Source: Cryptomeria japonica
Taxonomy: Eukaryota; Streptophyta; Pinopsida; Cupressales; Cupressaceae
Assembly (NCBI RefSeq): GCF_030272615.1
Contig: NC_081410.1
Location: forward strand, 147,603,349 to 147,650,848
Length of the DNA stretch: 47,500 nucleotides
Direction of reading: 5' to 3'
Below the pieces are notes generated by a model. It had not been told where the DNA came from. It saw nothing but the letters and a program-made list of their open reading frames with translations, and did no database searches. Shown piece after piece: positions 20,851 to 33,400 of the stretch. Each line of letters begins with the position of its first letter. Position 1 is the first letter of the stretch. Both the position numbers and the translations under genes were made by a program.

Positions 20851-22523
20851 CCTATGATAATATGATTCACCGATTAACCCTAATGCAATGTATACAACAA
20901 GTGAGAGACTGTTGGGATAAGGTCTTGTACACCTTGCATAATATTTATAATGTATTATTTACTATTATGTCTGTGGTGTGCCTAGGGGAACCTAGATTGA
21001 CGTGTATCACTAGGAGAATATTCATGGGGCCACTTTATGTGTTGTATTGTAATGAGAAATATATTTAATGTGGGTGCCATTTTGGGATAATTATTTAATA
21101 TTGGATTAGGATATTTAAAACTTAGTACCCAATATTAAATGATGGACCAGTAGTATTGTATTCACATGGTTTTTCTTTACCACTTGGTTGTATCTGTGTG
21201 AGCTTGATTCTATAAAAGCAAACACATCTTAGTGGTTTAGGTTGGATTGGTGAGTTGTTTATCATTATTGAGTCTTTTAGAGGGTTGCATATGTGAAACA
21301 TGACATGGGACGTGTGGATTCATGCTTGGACACATGGAGGATACATGAGAGAGGCTTGATGTTTTGGGAAGTATTATTGTAACTCTATAAGTGATTTTTA
21401 TTGCATATTGTTAAATAATATGGAGTATGAATGCTTTTGGAGGTTGATTTTTTCCCTCTTGAGGGTTTTACTAGGGTATATCTTGTGGCTTGTCTATTTT
21501 ATCTATGCACAATGGTTATTTTGTAAGCTTGTATGTTTGCTTGTGTCTCATGGGCTATATAGAAAATGGATTAAATGTAACTTAGGTTGAAGCATTATTT
21601 CATAACACTTAGATAACAAAATGGTAGGAAACATATGACAAGTATGCAAAACAAAAACCCTAGCCATGAGACGTTGAACAAAGAAATAGACCTTAAGCTA
21701 AAAAGTAACTCAAGATCTAAAACTTGAACATTAACTTAATATTCCTCTAATTAATAACATATCAAAATTGTTTATACCCTTTATGTTGATGAGCATCTAC
21801 AATAGCAACAACCTCTATAGGAGGTCAGTAAGAATCCGCGAAATAAAAACAAAAAGAAAAGATAAGCATAAAAATTGAAAGCATAGTTTTTAAAAATCCT
21901 TATCCAACAACTTTCCTTTCATATTTGGTTTGGATTTCAACATTCAAATGTCACATCCCTATGTCAATTGCCTACATGGTGGAATAAAATAAATAAAATA
22001 AATGCAAATTTTAATGAAATGGGAGACCATACATATATGAGGGTTGTTGACACTATCTTTAAGAGGTATGGTTGTCCATTGAAGCACATAGATATTTAGT
22101 TAAAAGCGAGAAAAATATTACATTAGGAGATGACTTATAATTATGAGGAGAGGGTGCATGTATGTAGGGGAAGACCAAACATTAATGAGGCATGGTATTC
22201 ATGTATTTTACACCATTCCATATGAAAATCTTATGGAAAAGAAAAGAGGGTGCGACAACTCTTAAATTCCACGACCCGTGCACAATAAGGGATACAGGTT
22301 TGATTCAAGGAGGGACTCAAGAAGGGAAGAAAAAAATGAACAACAAAAGAATTATGGTGTTAGGGAATGTTGTGAATGCAAGGTATGCACAAATTTATTT
22401 GTTAGAGAGGGCTCAAAACTTTTAGACAAAGGCAATCAACAAGTGAAAACTCGAATCCCATAATGTGAATCTTTGACTAGGAGATGGACTCACCATCAAA
22501 ATTAATGAGAGCAATAGATAATC
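20851..22523. other. unassigned stretch
   Basis: No gene seen. A CTATAAAAGC box near 21210 after a TGTTGGGA word (about 20912) resembles a retroelement LTR promoter, but no matching end or duplication was found. Confidence 0.4.
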
Positions 22524-22524
22524 T

Positions 22525-22797
<273 letters not shown>

Positions 22798-22799
22798 TT

Positions 22800-23985
22800 T
22801 TTCAAGTAGTTTTAGAGGCACAAAAACCTTAGGAGTTAAGCGACTAGAGGGGAGATGATTTTGGGGCGAAGTTTGAAGGTAAAAATAATTTTGTTTGGGG
22901 AAGAAAAATTTAGAGAAAGGTTGAGTGATTGGATGGCATGTGAGATGGAATGTAGAAGGGGAAAAGAGAATAAAAAAAATAAAATAAAAGAAAAGAAAAA
23001 CATCATGCGGAAAGAGAAGGAAAAAAAGAAATGATCAAGTAAAGGTAAATTTATTTTCATTCTCTTGCCTGTATTCTCCACAACTTGCACTTAAATGTAA
23101 GTGTTGTAGCAGAGTATAAAATATATATATTTTACAACTCCAACTACTCTAGTAGGTCTATGTAGGACTTCAATAATGGGTAGATAAATGGGCATAGCAC
23201 CTAAATTTAGAGAGCAAATGTCTTCACTAATTAGCCATCAACCCCATTACTAAAGCTCATTTATCTATCAAGCTTGGGACTCAAATCTTGAAATGGGACA
23301 ACACTATTTGTGCACTAAGAGTTTGTCAGACTATTCTATCCTAATCCTAATGATGGGAGATATTGAAACAAATATCAAGAAAGAGAATAATAAAAAGAAA
23401 ATAAACCTGGTAACCATTAACTACCTCCTATTAAGTAAATGTTGTTGAAACATGTTCTAGAATAATAAAACTCTAACTAGTAAAATAAAATGTTTTGTTC
23501 TGACTTAGTTGCAAGAACAACTACATAATAGAGTTTTCGTGGTTGCAAGAATAATCAAGTATTTAAAGCTATACTACGAACAAAATTGGAAATAACTAAA
23601 AAACCGATTAAATGGAATCCTCACCAAGTAGCCCCCCTTGGACGATTCTTACCGACGTCTAACTTGGAACTCAGATATTGTGCATTCATAATTTCACCAT
23701 TCATTCATATGGATAATAGAGATAACAAAATCTTATTCTTTATTTCCAATACTTAGTTCAACAAAATAGAAAAATCCCATATCTTCTCAACCAACCTTCT
23801 TAAGAATAGGCTTGGTAAATTTATAAGAAAGAAAAGTTATGATTAACTAACTACCACAACCACTCCACTCCTTAAAATCAGGAGGATGACTTTTATTAAA
23901 ATCATGAAAATTAGGAACAAAAAGGTTGAAACAGGGTGGGACTCTGCTCATGGCGATTAATATTCATTATTTTTATCCTCCTATA
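22800..23985. other. unassigned stretch
   Basis: Purine-rich DNA next to the microsatellite, then AT-rich sequence. On the minus strand, around 23600-23700, a short open run containing YLSSKLDVGKNRPRGATW looks protein-like and may belong with the relic at 23990-24240. Confidence 0.35.
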
Positions 23986-23989
23986 TCTA

Positions 23990-24240
23990 CTCTATTAGCG
24001 GATATGGTGACTAATTGAAAGGATAACAATTCTTCAATTGAATCAAAGAGTCCTTGATTGCCGTAACAACTAGGTAGTTGTTTGTAACTGTTTTGACTCC
24101 TTCCAGGTCTATTGTCTTTGATCTCTTCAAGGCTTTGTTGTGACTTGACAATTGCATTTACTGCTTCCTCAACAACCTAAGAGATCTTCATAATAACTAC
24201 ATTCAAGGGGTTAAAGTGCAAAGATCCTTGTTCATTCAAA
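23990..24240 (-). pseudogene. small unidentified coding relic
   Basis: The minus strand is open for about 80 codons apart from a single TAG, with balanced, protein-like composition: NEQGSLHFNPLNVVIMKIS, then after the TAG VVEEAVNAIVKSQQSLEEIK, then YKQLPSCYGNQGLFDSIEEL. The TAG would be Gln if it were CAG, as in other decayed frames here. No family was recognised. It could be an exon fragment of a dead gene or part of a retroelement gag; it could also be chance. Confidence 0.3.
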
Positions 24241-25091
24241 ATCACTTAAAACATAACATTTATCATTATTCATATTAACCAAAAAACACAATCATTTAGC
24301 ATTCATGACATTCATTCAAAAAGGCTTCCAGACATCAAAGATTTGCTTAAAGTTATAGTTTAAAATAGATGTAAGTCATATAATGCCATGTCTTAAAAAT
24401 ATAAAGGAGTCTCAAACAACCTAAAAGGTCTAAATAAAACATTAAAAAATGGAGCTCATTAGCCTGCACATAAAGTGTGGAAGCACAAATCATAACAAAA
24501 CAAAATGAGAGCATTGGAGTATGGTTAGGGATTCCCTTGAATCATAATGGCTAGAAGATTTTTTCTTAAGGAGATTCACGTGAGAGAGATTGTGAGAAAT
24601 GTAGAGAACAAAAGAAGTTAGAGCAAAAATATGCAACAAGAGGAGCTATGTTGTCAAGTATCCATTGATGTCGAATAATCTATATTAAAAATTTAAGATA
24701 TATTTCTATTTTTTTATTTTTTTGATGAAAAGTAATCTTTGTTCATAATACGTTCATTAAACAATTTAAAAAAAAAATCTAAGTAGCTAACATTCCAACA
24801 TTTGTGGAGGTGTAGTTGAAAATTTAGCTAAATAGTGGGTAGGAAAGCAAACAATAAAGAAGTATGACAATTGTGAAAGCATATACATGATATTGTTTGT
24901 TGATAAAAATCCTCATGAAACACCTCACAAAATGTGGCCTCAAAGAATGTCATGATTCAATGGAATGCTATAGAAACAAAGTTTTGTTTTAAATTGCACT
25001 CTCTATGAAAGACCAGATATAACAAACATGTTTGCCTGATGCTTTCATACATCTAGCACTTGCTTTTCGATTGAATGTGAGGAATCCAAGG

Positions 25092-25272
25092 AGATCCTTC
25101 AATGGGGTTCTAGTTTAGCTCTTATATGGTGAATTCATTCACAATATTTTATTATATTCTTACAATAGATGAATATTTGTAGCGCTTGTATTAGATCCTT
25201 CAATGGGGTTCTAGTTCAACACATATATGGTAAATTCATTCACAATATTTTATTATTTTCTTACAATAGATC
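25092..25272. repeat. imperfect tandem duplication, period about 101 bp
   Basis: AGATCCTTCAATGGGGTTCT begins at 25092 and again at 25193, each followed by matching text through TCACAATATTTTATTAT and CTTACAATAGAT. Two copies only. Confidence 0.85.
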
Positions 25273-25402
25273 GTGCCTTTCCTTTCATAGACTATACTTA
25301 TAGAACAAAAATATGATTTCAATAAGATCTAAATATAGAAAGGGATATTTTTGTGGTGTACAATGGGACAGATCAAATTGAGATAGAGATAAAGTCTAAT
25401 TT

Positions 25403-25848
25403 ATGAAATTAGCCTATTGGATGTATGCTGGTCCTGCTCATATTGGAACCATAAGAGTAGCTAGTTCTTTCAAAAATGTGCATGCCATTATGTACGCTCC
25501 TCTAGGAGATGATTATTTCAATGTAATGCGTTCTATGTTAGAACGCGAAAGAGATTTTACTGCCGCAACTGCTAGCATAGTAGATCGTCATGTACTAGCA
25601 CGTGGATCTCAAGAAAGAGTTGTGGATAATATTCTCTGAAAAGATAAAGAGGAACATCCCGATCTTATCATATTGACACCTACATGTACCTCTAGTATTT
25701 TGCAAGAAGATTTACATAACTTTGTGAATAGAGCATCCATAATTTCTGATTTCGACGTAATTTTTGCAGATGTTGATCATTATCAAGTAAATGAAATTCA
25801 AGCAGCAGATAGAACTTTAGAACAGGTGGTTTGATATTATTTATATAG
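25403..25848 (+). pseudogene. chlB: chlB fragment, plastid DNA in the nucleus
   Basis: This codes for the first ~148 residues of ChlB, a subunit of light-independent protochlorophyllide reductase, which makes chlorophyllide in the dark inside plastids. The start [20 protein letters not shown] is unmistakable; [49 protein letters not shown] and QAADRTLEQ follow in order. Full ChlB is about 510 residues, so the piece is truncated on the right. Two in-frame TGA codons stand where arginine CGA is expected (25637-25639, and just after LEQVV near 25831), ruling out function. The gene is native to the plastid; its place among nuclear retroelements marks this as transferred plastid DNA that has aged in the nucleus. 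Bases just upstream may also be plastid-derived but were not recognised. Confidence 0.9.
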
Positions 25849-28650
25849 ATGTCATAGACAAGAAAAATGCCTTGTTCTTTCAATGAATTCCTATGCAAAT
25901 GGGGGATGCTTATAGGTTTTTAGTTGCTTTTTCTTGCATAATATAAACCTTGAACATTCCAATTATAGAACCAACAACTAAAATAATCTCTTTTAGAAGA
26001 GAGAATAACATTAATTTGTTAAAATGGTTATATGTGTGGTTAATGAGTATTTAAATAATTCTTATTTAGGATAATTTGTGTTTAGGTGTGAAACATGTTG
26101 ACTAACGCATTATTTTTTGTGTGAAACATGTTGACTAACGCATTATTTTTTACACGGTCTGTCTATATTAAAGACAACAAGTTTAAAGACTAGGACAATG
26201 GTACAAGATATTAATTTTGTCTACTAAGTCTATGAGTAAGACTACGACTGATTTCTTTACAGTTAATAATTGTATCAAGAAGAAATTATGACATGGTGGG
26301 TATCTTAGCATATTAGTATTTGCAATTACAAGAATCATTGCGTTTCATATCCAGTGACAAAATTATCTAGTTGGAGAGTCAAGCTATTACAAGAATCATG
26401 GGTTACATAAAAAGGAAAAGAAACTAGGACATTAATTTTATCATTACCCCTAATAGTATGAAGTGTATACCTTTACATGAAGATATAATGAGGTCATAAT
26501 ATTACCAATAGTCTTGAGACTATATGGCTCAAATATTGATCATGCTTAATGCAAGTTGTAAACATCAATAAAAGTCTTTCAAGGTTAAAAAGGATTTTAT
26601 GCTATTTGTTAGGATGATGTAATATATTATTATGATACATATTATTGAACCATATCGAAGTGGGACCCAACTAGGAACCTTATTGAGACCTTTGCATTAT
26701 TTTTGCATCATTTCGATATTATGATTACATGATGCTAATTAACCTCTTGAGTACCACAATTTTGATAAGACAACTACCATGAGAACTAAGGAAGGGTATT
26801 ATGGTTGTGTGGACGATGAAATGTTGTGTAGGAATCATGGCTAAGGTGAAGATAAACCTATGTTGTAAGACCTATGAGATTTCAAACACTTGTGATAATG
26901 GAAATATTAGATGTAGCGTTATGTGGAGAAGATATCACGATGCTTATAATTATGGATCATTTGATAAATAATAAACTGCATAAGATAAATGAAATTAGAA
27001 GGCCAAGAATATTATTATTCATTTTATTGAATGTACATCTTCATGCAATGATATCCAGGATATAGTGTTGTTATATGCTATTAGTATGACTTGAGCACTA
27101 ATAATGCTTAAATTAGAGTAGTAAGGGATTCGCAGCTCTATCATGTAGTGTCTAATGGGTGACCTAGATGATAAAACCTCACGCATTTTGCGTTAGGATA
27201 TAACTTTAAAATGGATCTGTGGTAATTATGATTACAATAATGTAACTTCATCCACTATAGACTATTGTGTGAACTTGGGTAATTTCTGGTTGAGTAATAA
27301 GTTTAGCCCCTAGGTTGATAAAACTAACCTTGAAACTTCAAATGGGTTATGAAAAAAATGGAAGTACTTTCAATCAAAACCTCAATATCCTAGAAGGGAA
27401 GTGTTATAGTATGGGTTGGTAAAGTATGAACTAGATATGATTTCCCAACTATTGTTGTGTTATTAATTAGTGAAATTTAGGGTATGGGAGCTGTGCATAG
27501 GTGTCCCTTGAAAGAAACCCTTTAAGAATAACTACGTGTGAGTTTAACCTATTTGAAAGTGGGAACACAGGCGGTCCTTGGGTGAAGGATGTCCCTATGA
27601 CCTCAAGTCCATAGGGGGAGGGTCTAGGGGTGATAAATCCCTAGTTGCAAAGTTGTTCCTAATAGGTTTTGACCTTGTCTCTTTACTAGACTTTAAATGA
27701 GGCCAAAATGGGTATTAGATGGTTATGAATGTGTCAAGAAAATATGATAACTTATATTTAGACTACATGATTTGAAATAGTGAGTTGAATGAAATGAATG
27801 GGTTGACTACCTTTTAGTCAGTTTGTTTATCTATTGTGTAGAGGTCATCTTATGCTAGATCCAAGAGATTTTATACACTAGTGAGATTTAATCCTAGACC
27901 TATAAGACTTTGTGTATATACTCCTAGATAAGTCAATTATGATCAATCTGCTCTGAATTAGGAACTTCTCTTCTAGTTATAGTGCTGAGTGAAGTACATG
28001 CACTGACTTTTATGGCAATAGATAGAGCTAGGACCCTACAAGGCCATAGGTAGAGGATTGTAATCCTCTAACATGTAGACTAGTCCTTTCTATCTGAGGT
28101 GATCAGTGAAGAATAAATCCTATGACCCGCATAAGATAAGCTTATTTGATAGAGATTGACAATAGTCAAGGAGCATACCATGCCAGTACACTATTAGTTG
28201 TACCACCTAGTTAGTAGATGGCTATGACCAGTTGCATGCAGACGAGAGATACCTTGTGTTGATCTAGGGTATTAAATAGATTTCGCTAGGAGCATCTAGG
28301 CCTGGGGGGTAGTTGCATGTCGACAATGGATGTCCTTGTTGCTTAGTCGTGTGATGGACTACGAGGAAGATAATTTCTAATTAAGATTAGGTAGGTAATA
28401 ATTGGGCTAACCCATGTATGATTTGGGCATATATTTATAGTGGTATACCCGACTTTGTTAGGATGAGGCCGTGCACTTGGTGTAGTATGGGATACATTGA
28501 ATCTTAATCTCACTTGCTTGTTGGCGCAGAAGATCGAGCAAAAGAATGTGTCCCATGATGTAGTGCATAGTGCACCGACATTCCTTTTATTTGGGATGCA
28601 TTATGGGCAGATGGTAATTAGCCATAATGGATATTTCAATCCCTCATTGT
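25849..28650. other. unassigned stretch
   Basis: No gene or retroelement domain was recognised on either strand, only the short duplication at 26086-26151. Longest frames are near 60 codons and featureless. Confidence 0.5.
26086..26151. repeat. 33-bp tandem duplication
   Basis: GTGTGAAACATGTTGACTAA and the bases after it up to ATTTTTT occur twice back to back (starts 26086 and 26119) with no visible difference, so the duplication is recent or maintained. Confidence 0.9.
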
Positions 28651-28656
28651 ATAAAT

Positions 28657-28842
28657 GCTAGTCACTATGTATGTGATGCCCACTAAAGCTAGTCCCTATA
28701 TATGATTGGTGTATATTGAAGCTTGTCTCTATGCATATGTGACATATGCTATAGCTAGTCACTGTGTATAAGTGACGTAAGCTAGAGCTAATCATCATGT
28801 GTGTGATATTTACAAGCTAGTTATCATGTGTTTATGGGAAGT
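28657..28842. repeat. degenerate minisatellite, about 33-bp unit, six copies
   Basis: Units starting GCTAGTCAC or variants begin at 28657, 28688, 28721, 28754, 28787 and 28816, spaced 29-33 bp, each followed by a TATGTATGTGA-like segment. Copies have diverged substantially. Confidence 0.75.
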
Positions 28843-29585
28843 GTGCTCGACTCCCTCTCTATGGATTCGGGGAAATATGTGAAAGGATATGACCCTTGTG
28901 TAATTGTGTATGTTTGTATGCTATTTGATGGCAATTGGTTATTGCTATATTATGATTGGGCTAATTTTGATAATAGTAATGGTTAAAAGAGAGATCAAAG
29001 ATCTTATACAAGAGGATAGAATGAACTCCCTCTAACCTTCAAGGACTAACTACAAAGCCCATGACTTCCCTCAAAGAGATACGTAGGCAGGGTCATTGGG
29101 AATGAACCCTCGAGGCTTAGGTCTAGGTCTTATGGGGATCTTGACCTCAACAGCTTACCCCCTCGAGTAAAAGCTTAAGTGGTGATGTAGGTTTGTCACC
29201 ACTATAATGATCAAAGACATTACGAAGATGACACTTCTAAGATAAAATTAGAAGTGTGATTGATTAAATTGGTATTTGAGAAATTAAAACAAAAAAAAAG
29301 TGTAATAGCAACTAAAAGACGATTATTACATCAAAAAACCGTAAGAATATCTTAATAATAAAATCAATTTTCAAATACATATTTTTAAATTGCCACAACT
29401 TAAAAAAATCCTCCCCACCTAATTAAAAAAAAAAACAGGACTTAACACAGCCCCTAAAATAACAAAATTCAAAAGAAAAAGAAAAAATGTTGGAATAAAC
29501 CCAACTTTTCCGTTTCTACATTGTGCTGGATTTGCACTTAAGGAATGGTCGCTTACACGTGTAATTCCCCATTAGACCATTAATT
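28843..29585. other. unassigned stretch
   Basis: No gene recognised. Contains A-rich runs and no clear repeat. Confidence 0.5.
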
Positions 29586-29720
29586 AAACATTTCCTTTTT
29601 AAACACCCCCGTCCTTTTTTTTTACCAATTTAAAAAAAATAAATTTAAATTAAATTAAATTTTTATTTAACATTTCCTTTTTTAACACCCTAGTCCTTTT
29701 CTTGTCCAATTTAAAATAAA
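29586..29720. repeat. imperfect tandem duplication upstream of the VSR gene
   Basis: AACATTTCCTTTTTAAACAC near 29586 recurs near 29668 as AACATTTCCTTTTTTAACAC, each followed by GTCCTTTT and CCAATTTAAAA. It lies 0.8-0.9 kb before the VSR start codon and may be in its promoter region. Confidence 0.75.
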
Positions 29721-29818
29721 TTAAATTTTTATTATATTTTAGCCCAAAGTGTTGATAAATGCCGTAAGCTGCGAGACCATCACTTGACGACAAAACGTAA
29801 TATATTCACAATCAATTT

Positions 29819-29892
29819 CTCAACACAGATTTTCTGTCAATACAAAAATAACGAAGAAAACTCAACACAGATTTGCTTTCAATAAAAAAATG
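29819..29892. repeat. 42-bp imperfect duplication upstream of the VSR gene
   Basis: CTCAACACAGATTT followed by a TCAATA(C)AAAAA block begins at 29819 and again at 29861. No TATA box or transcription start could be assigned with confidence around it. Confidence 0.65.
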
Positions 29893-30478
29893 TCATAGTT
29901 TTTCTTCACTATTAAGCAACTTCCATCTGTTTAGCTTACCCAACCTTTTTATAACCCTAATTGTAATTAGCTGGACTCCCCTTCTGTTGTTTGCCGTGAA
30001 TCACGTTCAATCCACTTTAATTAATTTGTACGGTTTTTGCGTGTATATCAGCCAGAGGACATTAGTCCAGTCGTCTTCCAATGAACAAGGAAGCGATAAT
30101 AAAACAGGCCGGGAGCTTCGTTGATGGAAGCATTTGATCCAATTTACCCTATGCCTAACTAAATTCAAATCTTTGGAAACCCTCGTGAATTAGAGAGGAC
30201 GTTGGCAGTTTCATGATGATGTTCTGTTTGTCGAAAATGGTTTAGTTTAGCTTTAGATTTTGCAATTAATTGCCCGAATGTGAAACCCCACTGGAAAAGT
30301 TCGTAGACTTCAATTGATCTGCACCGGCGTAGCTAATTTAGCGGTTGCGGGGTTTGAATCTGTAAAATTTAACGAGACTTTGAAACCCTGATTGAAATTA
30401 GGGGTTTTTTTCTTTGATGGCGTGGTAAGTATTTTTTTAGTTTTGAGCTGAGACTTAATTGGGAGTATTGAGGACAAG

Positions 30479-33400
30479 ATGGGGAGGGGGAAGAGCTGCG
30501 GCTTAGCTGCGGTGGCTTTAGCTGTGTTTTTTTCTGTCATGGCTCCGGCTGTGGGAAAATTTGTAGTGGAGAAGAATAGCTTGGGAGTTACTTCGCCGGA
30601 TTCTATAAAGGGCACGTATGACAGCGCGATTGGCAATTTTGGGATTCCTCAGTACGGTGGGACAATGGTTGGGACGGTGAATTATCCCAAGGATAATAAG
30701 AACGGCTGTAAGACATTCGATACTTTTAATATTTCGTTTAAGTCCAAAACGGGAGAGCTTCCCGTTGTCGTGCTCGTCGATCGTGGAGGTTAGTATTTTT
30801 CTGTATTGCTGGTATTGTTTTCCAATTTGTAAGATTGGCGAAAATTGAAGTAAATCCTATGAGAAAAATTTCGGGATGTTTTCTTTTAGGGCTTGGTTTA
30901 TGTTGTCTTCAAATTATTTTTTTCGGCTGCAAGTAAAAGAAATCTGTTAAATAAGTGAGCAATCAGGAACTTTTGTTGTAGTTTTGCACTATAGGCTGTT
31001 TAAGCTTATTTGAAAAGGTAATTATTATCAGTTGTGTATGAATTCTGTGGTTTTATTTAGCTTTGCTCTTAACAGTAAGAGTCCCCATCTAATCTGATTC
31101 TTTTTGTCATCTCTAAAAATTCATTTGGTTTTTGCACTGGATGTGTTCAGTAGGGCTTTTTACCCAGTTTCAACTCTATATCACGTCTCCTGGTGTTTGG
31201 ACCTGGGTATTTGCATTGAAAATCTCCTTTTTGTAACATAGGATGGAGCTCATCCCATTTGACTCAGTGTAGTCCCGGTTTGCGCAAGGGCCAGCGTCTT
31301 ATTTAAGTTGTCCGATGGCCAGCCTAGTTTGACATGACCCTTTTTAAGTGTTATTTCTGAAGACTATGTTAATGGCAACTTTGAGATCAATTGAATGTGC
31401 TATATGTATTAAAGGTGTCGGATTGTTATCACAATGGTTATGATTTTCTGGACTGTTTCCACCACACATAAGTTTTCCTCTTCAATCCATATTACACAGG
31501 TGTATGGGTTCTTGTGTACTTGGAGCAAGGTACATTACCGTGCATTGCTATCAAATTTTAATGGCTGCCAGTGAAACATGATTGGCGTTTTGAATATTTA
31601 CTGGAATGCTGATAACTGCAATAGTCTAAAACATATACCTACCCATGCTAGATAAATGTGGACATGTTCTAGTGGCTCATTTTGGTAGAAATGCCAGGGT
31701 CTTGTAAAGACGATACGGTTCATTTCTTACAAGCTTCCAAGGAAGATTATATCTATCTTGTAGATTATTAATTTAAAATTATCTTGTGAGGTTGTTCTGT
31801 AGTACTCTCTTCCAATGGATTTTATTTCTTGCCTATGATAATATTGAAGTTCGTGAACAGATGCATTTCAATTTAGTTTCTGAAATCCCTTGCAGGATGG
31901 GTCAAATGCAGATCCAGTATTGATTAGATAGCTCTTTTTTCCTGCAATTTTTTTGAAATCTGATCCCTTTGCTCAATGAGTAGAGAAACACTTTGTTCTT
32001 AAATAGTGAAAAAAGCAACTTTTAGAGGTTGAAAGAGTAGGGTTAAGATATGCAATGAAATTGCTGATTTGCAAATTCCTTAAATAAAGTTGGAATCAGT
32101 TATGACTTGGGCCAAAAACAACTGTTATCATTATACATGTTTTGTTTTAAGATGAATTCTGAAGTGAGCAAAAATTACTTCAGCATTCAACAAGTCAGCT
32201 TTTCCCTACTATAATTTATGAGAAAAATATTTTTTCTGCAATTTATATTACATGGTTTTCATCTTTTTTTTCGATTGGTAAATGTTTCTCATTTTATTCA
32301 ATATCGGGTTGTACCTGGCCCGAACCAGTGGGGTTTACAGCAAGGGAAGCCCCTCCCCATCACATGTGTACGATCCATGGACAGGTCTATCATTACCCTG
32401 CAATTTTAAACTGCCCTTAACATTAGAACAGGGAGGGACATTAGGAGGGATATTCTCCATGCCTCTTTTATCTTTTTTCTTTTTCACCTCTGTCCAGCCG
32501 ACCTCCGTAGTCCTTGCCCCATGATTCACCATCTTGGATGCAACTGAACAAGGCGCCTGCCGATTCACAAGAGTTCGTAGCTCATTCTCCTTCGTCCTGT
32601 CACAATCTGACTTGGGACAGGACAAAATCCTAACACAACTGTCCTCATCGGTTGTGACACTCCTGCATCCAGCATCAACATTGGGTTTGGTCAAAACCCT
32701 AGCCTCAGATGGGTAATCACTCCCAAGGGTGTGGCGCAGTCTGCCTCATGTGGGGAGACTTTATTATCATCTCGTACCACCACATAAAGGGTGTCAGATA
32801 CATCTTTACCCCAAGTGCCTTGCTTGGATGATTTTTCCATCTCACAACTAGCAGCAAGATGACCCGTATGGAAGCATTGGCAGCATCTGAAAGGGATGCC
32901 CTCGTAATTGATTACTTGCAGCCAGGAACCTTCACCAAGTTACAGATTAAGATCCCCTGGAAGTCCCTTACTCAAATCCATCTCAACCAGGATGCGGGCA
33001 AAGGAAGTGTGATGAATACCCACATCCACTCCCAAGAATTTGCCCAAGGAATCACTGATGGCCTCAAAGCAGGATTCAAACCAGAACTGTAGAGGCAAAT
33101 ATGGGAGTCTGACCCACAAAGGAACACGGTCAAAGGATTCAGTTGTAGGGTTAAAGGACGGGTGCCGCCACGGTTTCAGCAGTAGCAAGTATTTATCTTC
33201 CCAGCACCATTTATTCTCAATAAGGATCCGATTCCTATCTGCCACACTGTCAAAAACCATCACAAAGAAGCCCCGGGCCGCTGGAAAAATCTGGATGTTC
33301 CCATCAAGAATGGGTTTCCAGTGAGAAGAAATCCATTTGTGGAGATCAGGCAAACTGGGCCAAAAGGCCCTGAATCTCCCAATAAGAACCATTTCAGAAA

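Noticed and set aside
20912-21665. Possible LTR starting TGTTGGGA with a TATAAAAG box and GAGAC on both sides
   Set aside because: The right end does not close with CA next to the repeat, and no second LTR or primer site was found.
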